Source of the DNA: Regnicoccus_A sp014224355
Lineage (GTDB): Bacteria > Cyanobacteriota > Cyanobacteriia > PCC-6307 > Cyanobiaceae
DNA length: 64,000 nt
Direction of reading: 5' to 3'
NCBI RefSeq assembly: GCF_050920705.1
Contig: NZ_CP154799.1
Span: forward strand, 2,976,001-3,040,000
A model generated the notes under the pieces. That model made no database searches, was not told the origin of the DNA, and worked only from the letters and a program-made list of their open reading frames with translations. Below are positions 35,293-44,162 of the stretch, in pieces. The translations under genes were made by a program, and so were the position numbers. The first letter of the stretch is position 1; each line of letters begins with the position of its first letter.

Positions 35293-36507
35293 TCAGCCCC
35301 CGTGGGCCTTCATCCAGCGGCCGTAGCGGCCGGCCAGGGGGGAGGCGCTGAGACCATGGGCCAGGATGCTCAGCAGGATCGTGAACGTCACCACCGACAC
35401 AAGCTGTCGGCCGTGGGGCAGGGCCGCATCCAGCACCAGCACGGCGAAGACGATGCTCGCCAGCCCACGGGGGCCGAACCAGCCAACGAACAACTTGGTG
35501 GGCAGATCCCGGCCCAGTCCGCCCATCACCAGGGCCACCGGCACCATGCGCACCACGGTGAGGCTGAGGACGGCATAGGCCAGGGTGCTCCAGCTGAGCT
35601 GGCTCACGGCCACCACGGCCGAGGCGGAACCGAAGGCCACCCAGGTCACCAGGGAGAGGGAGTCCCCCGTTGCTTCGGCAGCCACCAGCTCCTCGGCCTT
35701 GCTGCGACCGATGAGGGCGCCGTACAGCAGACCTCCGGTGAAGCAGGCGATGAAACCGCTGCCGCCGAGCTCCTGGGCCACGGCGAAGCAGGTGAACGGC
35801 AGGGCGATGGCGAGCAGAGGTTGCCAGTCGTCGCTGATCCAGTGGCGCTCCCGGCAGCGGTCGCGACCCCAGACGGCCGCCAAGGTGATCGTCCCCCCCA
35901 GCAGCAGGCCGAGCCCGAGTTGCTGCACAAACAGGACACCCAGAAAGGTGAGGGTTTCGCCTCCAGGAACAGCCTGGCCGGCCATGGCCAGCAGGGCCAG
36001 CAGCAGAGGAACGCAGATGCCGTCGTTGAGGCCGCTCTCCACGCTGAGGTCTTCCCGGATCGCCGCAGGCACCAGGGGGTTGGAGACCACCGGTTGCCCC
36101 AGGGCCGCATCGGTGGGGGCCAGCACCACCGAAAGGATGGCCACCTCCACCAGCTGGAGATCGGGAAACAGGACGGCTCCCACCACGACCCCCAGCAGGA
36201 TCGTCAACGGCAGGCCGAGCGCCAGCAGCCGAACGGGCAGGCGGGTGTTCCGCCGCAGCACGGGCAGGTTGGCGTTGGCGGCGTCAGTGAACAGGATCAG
36301 GGACAGGGTGAGCTCGGCGATCACCTTCAGGTTCTCCGATGTGGGCCTGATGCTCAGCCAGCCCAGGACGGCCGGGCCCAGCAGCACTCCCAGAACGAGG
36401 AACACGAGGGCACCGGACAGGGGAGAACTCCTCAGCCGTGCCGAAACGAGACCGTAGAGATAGACAATGATGGCGATGATCGCCAGGTCGAGATAGCCAT
36501 CCTTCAT
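35293..36507 (-). CDS. CPA1-type Na+(K+)/H+ antiporter (NhaP-like)
   Basis: 404 residues from ATG 36507 (MKDGYLDLAIIAIIVYLYGL). About 12 spans, with the CPA1 signatures LVLGVLLGPAVLGWL, LILFTDAAN, SVVLAPTDAALGQPVV, VESGLNDGICVPLLLAL (the Asp pair needed for ion exchange) and WFGPRGLASIVFAVLVLD. There is no long cytosolic tail, unlike typical NhaS proteins. It exchanges Na+ or K+ against protons. It converges on the SulP gene and is well suited to work with a Na+- or H+-pumping ATPase downstream. Intact. Confidence 0.92.
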   Translation of the reverse strand: MKDGYLDLAIIAIIVYLYGLVSARLRSSPLSGALVFLVLGVLLGPAVLGWLSIRPTSENLKVIAELTLSLILFTDAANANLPVLRRNTRLPVRLLALGLPLTILLGVVVGAVLFPDLQLVEVAILSVVLAPTDAALGQPVVSNPLVPAAIREDLSVESGLNDGICVPLLLALLAMAGQAVPGGETLTFLGVLFVQQLGLGLLLGGTITLAAVWGRDRCRERHWISDDWQPLLAIALPFTCFAVAQELGGSGFIACFTGGLLYGALIGRSKAEELVAAEATGDSLSLVTWVAFGSASAVVAVSQLSWSTLAYAVLSLTVVRMVPVALVMGGLGRDLPTKLFVGWFGPRGLASIVFAVLVLDAALPHGRQLVSVVTFTILLSILAHGLSASPLAGRYGRWMKAHGG

Positions 36508-37542
36508 TGCTGCATGGCAAATTTGCCGGCATCCAGCCCAGAGCTTTAGCAAACCGACTGCACCCTGGGCGCCATGCCCTTTCAGGCAAGCCAGTACGAA
36601 CGAGGGTGGCCTCCGAGCTGGTGTCAGAGTCCGACGTGGCTTTGCCCGGAAGGCTGGAGCCCCCTGGCGTCGCCCAAGGTCCTCCAGCACGCCGTCCGAC
36701 GGCCGCCCCTTGCCGGCCATGGTGGCATCCTCCCCAGAACCACAGACCTCAAGGGAGCAACGCCAGCGGGCGGAAGAGGTGTTGCTATGGGCCCAGCGGC
36801 AGGTGCGTCTGCTGCAGACCGACGCCACCGATGAGGAGTGCACCCGCAGGGCTCAGATTCTGCTTCAGATCAACCTTTCCTCCGAGGCCATCGATGGCCT
36901 GCAGTCGCTGCGGACCTGCTGGCGCAGCCCACCGTGCCGGAACCCTTCCCCTTCCGGGAGCGACCAGCGAAGGTGGAACTGAGTGTGGAGCGCCGGCGCC
37001 AACGCCTTCACGGCCACCAGTGGTCGGGCCGAAGTGAGCTTGGATCTCTACAAGCAGTAGCCTACCAGCCGTCGGCCAAGCGGACTCCGTTTGAGGCGAT
37101 CGACCGTCGGGAAGGGCGGCGCTCGCGTCGGCGTCACGACCGACCGCCCACCCTGGCGGATCGGTTATTGCGTTGGAGTGGCATCAGCCGCCAGGACCGC
37201 CAACGCATTGAGGCGTTGCAGCATCAACGCGATCCGCGGTGGACCTCTCTGGAGACGATTCGGAGCAACCAAGCCGATCGTTTTCAGCATCTCCGCTCGT
37301 GTTCGGCCACCTCCCTTAGGGACATACCCTCTGGGTGGCCGGCAGCATCAGTGAGCAGTGATCTTCACCCAGGAGTCTTGAAGAGACTGGGGATAGAGAG
37401 TGTTCCATGTAGTGAGCGTTTTTAGCGTGAGCGCTATGCAAGCAGGCCTCTGCCGCACTGTTATGAAAACCAAGGTCGTTGAGCCGATCTGAAAGCATCG
37501 TTCTCAGTACCATCCACCACCCTCTCTTCAGTCCTCACGCCC
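36508..37542. other. Gene-poor stretch with fragments of an unknown gene
   Basis: From ATG 36719 a plus-strand frame reads EQRQRAEEVLLWAQRQVRLL and ECTRRAQILLQINLSSEAID, helical and protein-like. At about 36900 coding character moves to a second frame (DLLAQPTVPEPFPFRERPAK). Near 36985-37062 a third gives WSAGANAFTATSGRAEVSLD ending LYKQ and a stop. These could be three pieces of one broken gene of about 110 codons; no family was recognised. 37065-37542 holds nothing else that I can support apart from the promoter of the NDH-2 gene. Confidence 0.4.
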
Positions 37543-38970
37543 ATGGCCAAGGAACGCTTTTTCCTCGAGCTCACCCCTCCAGATGCCACCCTGCACCCCC
37601 TGCCCCATGTGGTGATCGTGGGGGGCGGCTTCGCCGGCCTCCGTGCCGCCCACGTCCTGACCGGCAAGCCGGTGCGCGTCACCCTGATCGACAAGCGCAA
37701 TTTCAACCTCTTCCAACCCCTGCTTTACCAGGTGGCCACAGGCCTGGTAGCGGAGGCCGACGTGGCCTCACCCCTGCGCCAGATGGTGGGCCAGGCCCCC
37801 AACATCCAGATCCTGCTGGGGGAAGTCATCGACATCGACCCACAGGCGAAGGAGGTGGTGTTCAATGACCGCCGCCTGGCCTTCGATCACCTGATCCTGG
37901 CAACCGGCTCGGGCAGCGCCTACTTCGGCCATGAAGAGTGGCGCGAGCACGCCCCACCGATGAAGATCCTCGAGCACGCCGATGAGGTGCGTCGTCGCCT
38001 GTTGACGGCCATCGAGGAGGCCGAGCAGACCCCCGACCCGGAACGCCGCCGCTTCCTGCAGTCCGTGGTGGTGGTGGGGGGCGGCCCCGCGGGCTGCGAG
38101 CTGGCCGGCTCGGTGAACGAGATGCTGCGCCACGCGGTGGGGCGCGACTTCAAGCAGCTGGATCCGGCCGACTGCCAGGTGACGTTGGTGGATCCTGGCG
38201 ACAGGCTGCTGCGGGCCATGCACCCCAGCCTCTCGGAAGCCGCCGGCCGCTACCTGCGCTCCCGCGGTGTGGAGCTGCTGCTGGGGGGTCGGGTGAAAGC
38301 CATCGCGCCGGGCCGGGTGACGGTGAGCACCGCCGACGGCGAGCAGACGCTGGAGGCCGCCACCCTCTGCTGGACCGCCGGCGTGCGCGCCTCCCACCTG
38401 GGCAAGCTGCTGGCTGAGCGCACCGGGGCTCCGCTCGATCGGGGCGGGCGGTTGATCGTCGAGCCGGATTTCTCCCTCCCTGGCCATCCCGCCATCCGGG
38501 TGGTGGGCGACCTCTGCTCCTACAGCCACACCGACGACGGCAAGGCCCTGCCGGGCATGGCGGGCCCGGCGGTGCAGATGGGGGGGTGGGTGGCGGCCGA
38601 CATCGTGGCCGGCCTGGCGGGCCGCTCCCACGCCCCTTTCCGCTGGAGCGATTTCGGCAGCATGGCCGTGATCGGCCCCCTCTGCGCCGTGGCCGACCTG
38701 CGCGGGCTGAGGGTGAGCGGTCCGCTCGGCTGGCTGCTGTGGGGCCTGGCCCACCTGGCCTTCATGCCCGCCAGCGAAAACCGCCTCAGCCTCCTCACCA
38801 AATGGCTCTGGGTGATTGCCACCCAGCAGCGGGCCTCGCTGCTGATCACCGGACGCCCCGACCAGCACATGGGGGTGGAGGTGGGCCTGGAGCACCTGGA
38901 GCGGGTCGAACCGGTCAGCGATCCCGCCACCCCAGCGGCGGTGGTTCCTCCATCTGATGAAGACGGCTGA
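37543..38970 (+). CDS. ndh: Type II NAD(P)H dehydrogenase (NDH-2)
   Basis: 475 residues from ATG 37543. FAD-binding Rossmann motif VVIVGGGFAGLRAA (residues 23-36), RNFNLFQPLLYQVATG, the second dinucleotide motif VVVVGGGPAGCELAGS (175-190) for NADH, and the quinone/FAD C-terminal motif AIRVVGDLCSY then MAGPAVQMGGWVAADIV. The C-terminal helical part contains hydrophobic patches for membrane association. It oxidises NAD(P)H and reduces the quinone pool without pumping ions. Single gene; intact. Beside the ATPase and PPK2 genes it fits an energy-balance role. Confidence 0.95.
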   Translation: MAKERFFLELTPPDATLHPLPHVVIVGGGFAGLRAAHVLTGKPVRVTLIDKRNFNLFQPLLYQVATGLVAEADVASPLRQMVGQAPNIQILLGEVIDIDPQAKEVVFNDRRLAFDHLILATGSGSAYFGHEEWREHAPPMKILEHADEVRRRLLTAIEEAEQTPDPERRRFLQSVVVVGGGPAGCELAGSVNEMLRHAVGRDFKQLDPADCQVTLVDPGDRLLRAMHPSLSEAAGRYLRSRGVELLLGGRVKAIAPGRVTVSTADGEQTLEAATLCWTAGVRASHLGKLLAERTGAPLDRGGRLIVEPDFSLPGHPAIRVVGDLCSYSHTDDGKALPGMAGPAVQMGGWVAADIVAGLAGRSHAPFRWSDFGSMAVIGPLCAVADLRGLRVSGPLGWLLWGLAHLAFMPASENRLSLLTKWLWVIATQQRASLLITGRPDQHMGVEVGLEHLERVEPVSDPATPAAVVPPSDEDG

Positions 38971-39350
38971 TCAGCACCACCATCACCGCGGAGATGTAGA
39001 ACGGGCCAGCCACACTCAGTACCACGCTGATGAGGCTCACGAAAGCGAAATCATTGATGTTGATGACATCGATCTGTTCCGCCTCGAGGCTCTGGTGAGA
39101 ATCGCTCTTCTCCGGCAGGGCAAAGGATTCGGACTGCTGGTGGTTCACGAATCCGGGCGGATTGATGGTGGCCAGCACGCTCAGCAGTAGGTAGCCCGCC
39201 AGCCGCTTCAGGCTTGTCCGGCGACGATTAGGTAGGCGCACCCGCCTCCGTAGTTGGCACCGGGCAGCGCGACCAGGCTGCCCCTCCCTGATCAACCGGC
39301 AGAAGGCCCTCAAGGTAAGCCTGTTGAGGCGTGCAGGAGACCATAACGAC
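38915..39350 (-). CDS. Hypothetical membrane protein, start unclear
   Basis: A minus-strand frame reads RRTSLKRLAGYLLLSVLATI (first hydrophobic stretch), a polar loop with SLEAEQIDVININDF, then a long span FAFVSLISVVLSVAGPFYIS AVMVVL (given here in two parts) and ends HQMEEPPPLGWRDR. The span pattern and loop suggest a real small membrane protein or the 3' part of one. No ATG suits it, and it overlaps the NDH-2 tail by 56 bases. The frame continues into the antisense of ppk2, where it is not coding. Confidence 0.35.
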
Positions 39351-39451
39351 CCAACCTCAACGGCAGTCACCTGTCCCTCCAACGTTTTGCGACCGAAGGA
39401 GGCTGCACCAGCCGCTGACCCCGATGCTGAGTGTAGTCGTAGGCAGTCGTC

Positions 39452-40372
39452 ATGAGCAAGATCTTCAACAGTGAACAGCAAGATCTCATTGGACGCGCGA
39501 AGAAGTTCTCGAAACCCTTTCGCATTGATGATGGCGAAAAGTTTCACCTGAAGCAGGTTGATCCTGGTAACACTCTTCAGTTTGGCAAAGAGCACAAGTC
39601 TCAAGCCAAAGAAGCCCTTGACATGGGCGTTCAGTTGCTTGCTCAGTTTCAGGACCTTCTCTATGCCCAGGATCGCTGGGCCCTGCTGCTGATCTTCCAG
39701 GCAATGGATGCAGCCGGGAAAGACGGCACCATCAAGCATGTGATGAGTGGGGTAAATCCTCAGGGCTGCCAGGTGAGCTCCTTCAAAGCCCCTTCAGCCG
39801 TCGATCTCGACCATGACTACCTCTGGCGCAGCAACATCATGCTGCCCGAGCGGGGAAGGATTGGCATTTTCAACCGCAGCTACTACGAAGAGACCCTCGT
39901 GGTTCGTGTTCACCCAGAAATGCTTGCCAGGCAGACCCTGCCAAAGGCATTGGTCGACAAGGACATCTGGAAGGATCGCTTCCGCGACATCAGGAACTAC
40001 GAGCGCTATCTCACCAACAACGGCATCGTGATTCGAAAGTTCTTCCTGCACGTCTCCAAGGAAGAACAGAAAAAGCGCTTCCTTCAACGCCTCGAGAATC
40101 CAGACAAGAACTGGAAGTTTTCCGCCAATGACATCCGTGAGCGCGCCTACTGGGATGACTACATGAACGCCTATGAAGAAACCATTCGCCACACAGCGAC
40201 AGAGCGCGCACCTTGGTACGTTGTGCCTGCTGACAATAAATGGTTCACCCGCGTGGTGGTTGCGGCGGCCATTGTTGAAGCCCTGGATTCATTGGGCCTG
40301 CACTACCCAGAAGTTAGCGATGCGGCACGCAAGGACCTGGACAAGGCAAGAGAAGATCTCTTGAATGAGTAA
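39452..40372 (+). CDS. ppk2: Polyphosphate kinase 2 (PPK2 family)
   Basis: 306 residues. Walker A IFQAMDAAGKDGTIKHV (about residues 81-97), the Walker B-like IGIFNRSYYEETLVVRVHP (138-156) with lid arginines following (KDRFRDIRNYERYL), and FLHVSKEEQKKRFLQRLENP identify a PPK2 of the short single-domain type. PPK2 moves phosphate between polyphosphate and nucleotides, usually making ATP/GTP from ADP/AMP/GDP. It converges on the ATPase operon, fitting polyphosphate as an energy reserve. Intact. Confidence 0.95.
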   Translation: MSKIFNSEQQDLIGRAKKFSKPFRIDDGEKFHLKQVDPGNTLQFGKEHKSQAKEALDMGVQLLAQFQDLLYAQDRWALLLIFQAMDAAGKDGTIKHVMSGVNPQGCQVSSFKAPSAVDLDHDYLWRSNIMLPERGRIGIFNRSYYEETLVVRVHPEMLARQTLPKALVDKDIWKDRFRDIRNYERYLTNNGIVIRKFFLHVSKEEQKKRFLQRLENPDKNWKFSANDIRERAYWDDYMNAYEETIRHTATERAPWYVVPADNKWFTRVVVAAAIVEALDSLGLHYPEVSDAARKDLDKAREDLLNE

Positions 40373-40399
40373 GCTCAAGCCGAACAGGATCCCTGCTCT

Positions 40400-42264
40400 C
40401 TAGACCTTGGTTGTCGAACCTGCCACGGGATGCGTCTCTGGAAGAGGCTGCTGTCGCTGGCTCGCCGCAGCGGACAGGTCGTCGATCTGCTTGCGGAAGG
40501 CGGCGTAGGTGGGTGATTCTTCCGCGGCATAGTTGAGGTTCCTGTACAGACCGGTCAGACGGGTGAAGTAGTCCCTGACAGCCGCCTTGTCTTCGAAGTG
40601 GTAGCTGCGGTTGATCAGCGCGCAGACCAGCTCGAAGGATCGCTTCTGCCGATCGATCGGGCAGCTGGCATCCACGTCATCAAAGGCGTCCTGCTGCAGG
40701 TACACCATGTCGAGAAACTGGGCTTTCTGGTAGAGGATGAAGTCCTCAAGGGTGACACCCTCCTCACCGGTGACCTGGATCATTTGGTTGACGGCATCGC
40801 CGCGGCGGAGAAGATCATTCATCGCCTTCACCCGATCGACCCAGTCGGGAGCCACATGGCTGGCGAACCACCCCTCCAGCTGGCCGAAATAGCGCGACCA
40901 GGAGAGCAGGATATCCACCGCCGGATAGCAGCGCTTGTAGGCCCGCTCTGCGCTCAGGCCGAGGAAGGCCTTCACCGTGCTGAGGGTCGACTGGGTCACC
41001 GGCTCCTCGAAGTTGCCGCCGGCGGGCGACACCGTGCCGATCATCGTGAGACTGCCGACGCTGCCGTCGTTGGTGCGGATGATGCCGGCGCGCTCATACA
41101 CCCCCTTGATGGAGGAATCCAGATAGGCGGGAAAGGCATCCTCGCCGGGGATCTCCTCGAGACGGCCGGAGGTCTCGCGCATGGCCTGGGCCCAGCGGGA
41201 GGTGGAATCGGCGATCAGCAGCACATTGCAGCCCATCTGGCGGTAGTACTCGCCGAGGGTGAGACCGGTATAAATGGAGGCCTCCCGGGCCGCCACGGGC
41301 ATCGAGGAGGTGTTGCAGATGATGATCGTGCGATCCATCAGGGATCCCCCTGTCTTGGGATCGGTGAGCTTCGGGAATTCGGTGATGGTCTCCACCACCT
41401 CCCCCGCCCGCTCGCCGCAGGCCACCACCAGCACCACATCCACATCCGAGTGGCGGGAGATCAGGTTCTGCAGCACGGTCTTGCCAGCACCGAACGGGCC
41501 GGGAATGCAGCCGGTGCCACCGCGGGCAATGGGCAGAAAGGTGTCGACGATCCGCTGGGTGGTGATCATCGGCTCCTCGGGATAGAGCCGCTCGCAGTAG
41601 CGGTTCTGCAGCAGCAGCTCCGGCAGGGCCCGCCGTACCGGCCAGTCCTGCGCCAGGGTGAGGGAGCGGCTGTGGCCGCTCGCGTCGGTGACCCGGGCCA
41701 CCACCGTGTCCACCGTGAACGAACCCTGCTGGATCCAGTCCAGGGTGACCTGGCCGGACTGGTCGAAGGGCACCATGATCTTGTGGGTGAAGCGCCCCTC
41801 CTGCACCGTGCCGATCACATCGCCGGCCCGCAGGGTTTCGCCCATCCGGGCCGTGGGCTGAAACGACCAGGTCTTCTCGGTGTCGAGGGGGGCACCGTAG
41901 CCCCGCGGGGCAGAAAGGTGCCGTAGCCGGCGGCGAGGCCAGCCAGGGGGTTCTGCAGACCGTCGTACACCTGGGTGAGCAGCCCAGGGCCCAGCTTCAC
42001 CGAGAGCAGCTCGCCCGTCTGCTCCACGGGATCCCCGATCCCCACCCCCCGGGTGCTCTCGAACACCTGGGCATCGGCGGTGCTGCCATGCACGCGCAGC
42101 ACCTCGGCCTTGAGCCGCTCCTGTCGCTCCCCCTCCCTGTGCTTCGGAAGGATGTAGAGCACCTCGTTCTTGAGGATCGGCCGCGGCGCCGTTGTCGCCA
42201 TGGCAATGGTCACCAGGTCGTCCTGAACAGCGACCACACGGGCAGAGTTGAAGGAGTCGTTCAT
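40400..42264 (-). CDS. atpA: A/V-type ATPase catalytic subunit A, one frameshift at a G6 run
   Basis: The start ATG 42264 overlaps the DUF2764 stop (TGATG). The first frame gives NSARVVAVQDDLVTIAMATT to YGTFLPRG and is lost at the plus-strand G6 run 41887-41892. One more G restores LDTEKTWSFQPTARMGETLR and the rest of the protein to 40400. The second part has the A-type Walker A PGPFGAGKTVLQNLISRHSD, GERAGEVVETITEFP, TSRWAQAMRETSGRLEEIPG (Walker B region) and the C-terminal helices. Total about 620 residues, family length. As every active-site segment is preserved, I annotate it as a gene with a probable sequence error. It is the last gene of the operon. Confidence 0.92.
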
Positions 42265-42958
42265 CAGGAGGCGGCGGGGATTTCGGTGACGGTGCCGAGA
42301 CCGGCGGACACCAGCTGGCGGAAGCGGGCCGTGGCGGCCTGGGCGTCGAAGCTGCACCAGCGCTCCACCAGACTCCAGCGGGCCAGATAGATCATCACGG
42401 CTTCGAAATCGAAGTGGTGCCCAAGGGCCACACGGTCGATCTCCTTCCAGATCACCGAGAAATGGAGCCGCTCGAGGTTGATCAGATCGTCGGCCTCCAG
42501 CAGTCGCGCGGTCTCGACGATCCACGGAAACACCGCCTCCAGCCGGAAGGTGGGCTCCTTCCAGTGGCGCTCGATCGTGGCCACCCAGGGGCCGAATCCC
42601 CATGGCTGGCCCAGGGGCGGATCCACCTCCCCCGATGGCGGCGCCTCAGGGCCGCCAGCACGGTGCGCAGATCGAGGCGATGGCTCACCAGGTGACGCAG
42701 CAGGGGATTGGTGACCTCAGAAAAGAAGGCCCGGGTCTCCTCCAGCAGGCGGGCATCGCTGGGGCCGCCGTCCGGATCCTGGGGCCGCATCGACTGGGAG
42801 AGGATGCTGATGGCCAGGTCAAGGCTGCGACGGTCATCGTCTTCCAGCTGAGTGAGCCGTCTCTCCAGCTTCAGCCGGGAGATCGCCGGAGAGCGGGCCT
42901 CGAACAGGCCGCCGAGGGGCGGCAGGCTGGCCATCAGGGTGGTGTACCGGGGGGTCAT
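42264..42958 (-). CDS. DUF2764 protein of the ATPase operon, one frameshift at a C5 run
   Basis: Begins YTTLMASLPPLGGLFEARSP and ISRLKLERRLTQLEDDDRRS, the start of DUF2764 proteins encoded between subunits E and A in bacterial A/V-ATPase operons; they probably replace the central-stalk receptor C/AC39. At the plus-strand run 42629-42633 the frame slips; one extra base joins LAALRRRHRG to VDPPLGQPWGFGPWVATIER and the tail ending VTEIPAAS. It overlaps the E subunit by 4 bases and the A subunit by one. About 230 residues, usual length. Confidence 0.8.
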
Positions 42959-43656
42959 TTCACGACGCCCTCCAGCAGCGCCCGGAAGCGGGGCTGCAGA
43001 TGCTCGAGGATGGCCTCGGCCACGGCCCTGTCGGTGAGATCCAGCACCACGTCGCGATCCTCCAGCCGCACACGCATCCCCGCCTCGCCGTCCCGCGCCA
43101 CACCGAAACTGATCCCATCCCGCAGCATGGAGCGGGAAATCAGCTGTACGAAGTGGGTGAGCACCCCCTTCTCCAGCTCCTCGGGGTTCTGACTGAGTTC
43201 GGCCAGGCCGGCCACATGGAGCGGCAGCAGCACCTCCATCTGCTCGGAGCGGTCCGCCTCCGGCCGCACCCGGCCCACCACCTCCAGGATCATCTTTTCG
43301 AGAATCTCCTGCTTCTGCTGCTCCTCCCCCACCAGCTGCCTCACCTCACCACGGAAGCGCTCCATCAGGCGGGTCTTCATGGCCAGCACCGCATCCCGCA
43401 GAGCCAGCTCCAGGGCGTGACGGCCGGAGGTCTGCAGATTCTCGGCCTCCTGGCGGGCCTCCGCCAGGATCTGGTCAGCCTGCTGCCTAGCCTGGTCCAC
43501 GGTGCGCTGGGCTTCCTGCCGCGCCTCCGCCACCATCTGATCGGCCTGGCTGCGGCCCGCCTCCACCCCCTGATCGCGCAGCCGGGCGATCAGCTGCTCC
43601 ACTCCGGCGGCCACCTGAGCGGGGGTCTCCTGGCGACTGGATCCTGATCTGGGCAT
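42955..43656 (-). CDS. atpE: A/V-type ATPase peripheral stalk subunit E
   Basis: 233 residues. The N-terminal half is a long amphipathic coiled coil (EAGRSQADQMVAEARQEAQR, with VDQARQQADQILAEARQEAE). The C-terminal half is the globular domain (RVRPEADRSEQMEVLLPLHV, FVQLISRSMLRDGISFG). It forms the stator that holds the A3B3 head. No subunit G/H partner is evident, as is usual in the short bacterial version of the operon. Its start is 50 bases after the K-subunit stop, the only real gap inside the operon. Confidence 0.9.
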   Translation of the reverse strand: MPRSGSSRQETPAQVAAGVEQLIARLRDQGVEAGRSQADQMVAEARQEAQRTVDQARQQADQILAEARQEAENLQTSGRHALELALRDAVLAMKTRLMERFRGEVRQLVGEEQQKQEILEKMILEVVGRVRPEADRSEQMEVLLPLHVAGLAELSQNPEELEKGVLTHFVQLISRSMLRDGISFGVARDGEAGMRVRLEDRDVVLDLTDRAVAEAILEHLQPRFRALLEGVVK

Positions 43657-43706
43657 GGGATGACTCCTGCAGCGGTGTGGCTGGGGGACGAGATGAACGA
43701 ACGGCC

Positions 43707-44162
43707 CTAGGTGGCCGGGATGCCGCCGGCGGCCACCAGGGCGAACACGAAGGCGAACACCGCGAAGCCCTCCACGATCGCCGCCGGGGCAAGCGCGAGG
43801 CCGAAGATCTCAGGCTTCGACTTCGAGCCCGCGATCGCCGAGGCACAGCACAGACCCTGATAGATCGCGGCCACCAGGAACGCGACCCCGGCCAGCACGC
43901 CGATGCCGAAGAGGCCTCCGGCATTCCCAGGACTGACCGGGCGGTTGAGAATGAACATCACCACGATGCCGTAGATCGACATCGAGGAAGGCAGGGCCGA
44001 CAGACCGACGAAGCGCCCATAGCCACTGTTCACTTCCATCATCGCGCCGATGGCGGCCTGGCCGGCGATGGTGCAGCCGATGGCCGCTCCCATGGCGCCG
44101 AGGGCAACCGGTGCGTAGATACCGATCCAGCCAAGCACCAGGAGAGAAAATTGGTCGTTCAA
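43707..44162 (-). CDS. atpK: A/V-type ATPase proteolipid subunit K (rotor ring)
   Basis: 151 residues with four spans (two hairpins). The first has GAMGAAIGCTIAGQAAIGAM and LPSSMSIYGIVVMFIL. The second has AIYQGLCCASAIAGSKSKPE and APAAIVEGFAVFAFVFALVA, with the ion-carrying Glu in VEG. As in Enterococcus NtpK there is one carboxylate per four-span subunit. Compared with its Na+ site (Leu-Thr-Gln in hairpin 1, Gln and Glu in hairpin 2), the second Gln and the Glu are kept while the first Gln reads as Met. The ion is therefore not certain. It overlaps subunit I by 4 bases. Confidence 0.92.
   Translation of the reverse strand: MNDQFSLLVLGWIGIYAPVALGAMGAAIGCTIAGQAAIGAMMEVNSGYGRFVGLSALPSSMSIYGIVVMFILNRPVSPGNAGGLFGIGVLAGVAFLVAAIYQGLCCASAIAGSKSKPEIFGLALAPAAIVEGFAVFAFVFALVAAGGIPAT

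Noticed and set aside
35182..36549. A 455-codon plus-strand open frame
   Set aside because: It is the exact shadow of the antiporter on the minus strand; its Gln/His/Gly-rich sequence matches no fold.
40598..41926. A 442-codon plus-strand open frame over ATPase subunit A
   Set aside because: Shadow of a gene with unmistakable Walker motifs on the other strand.
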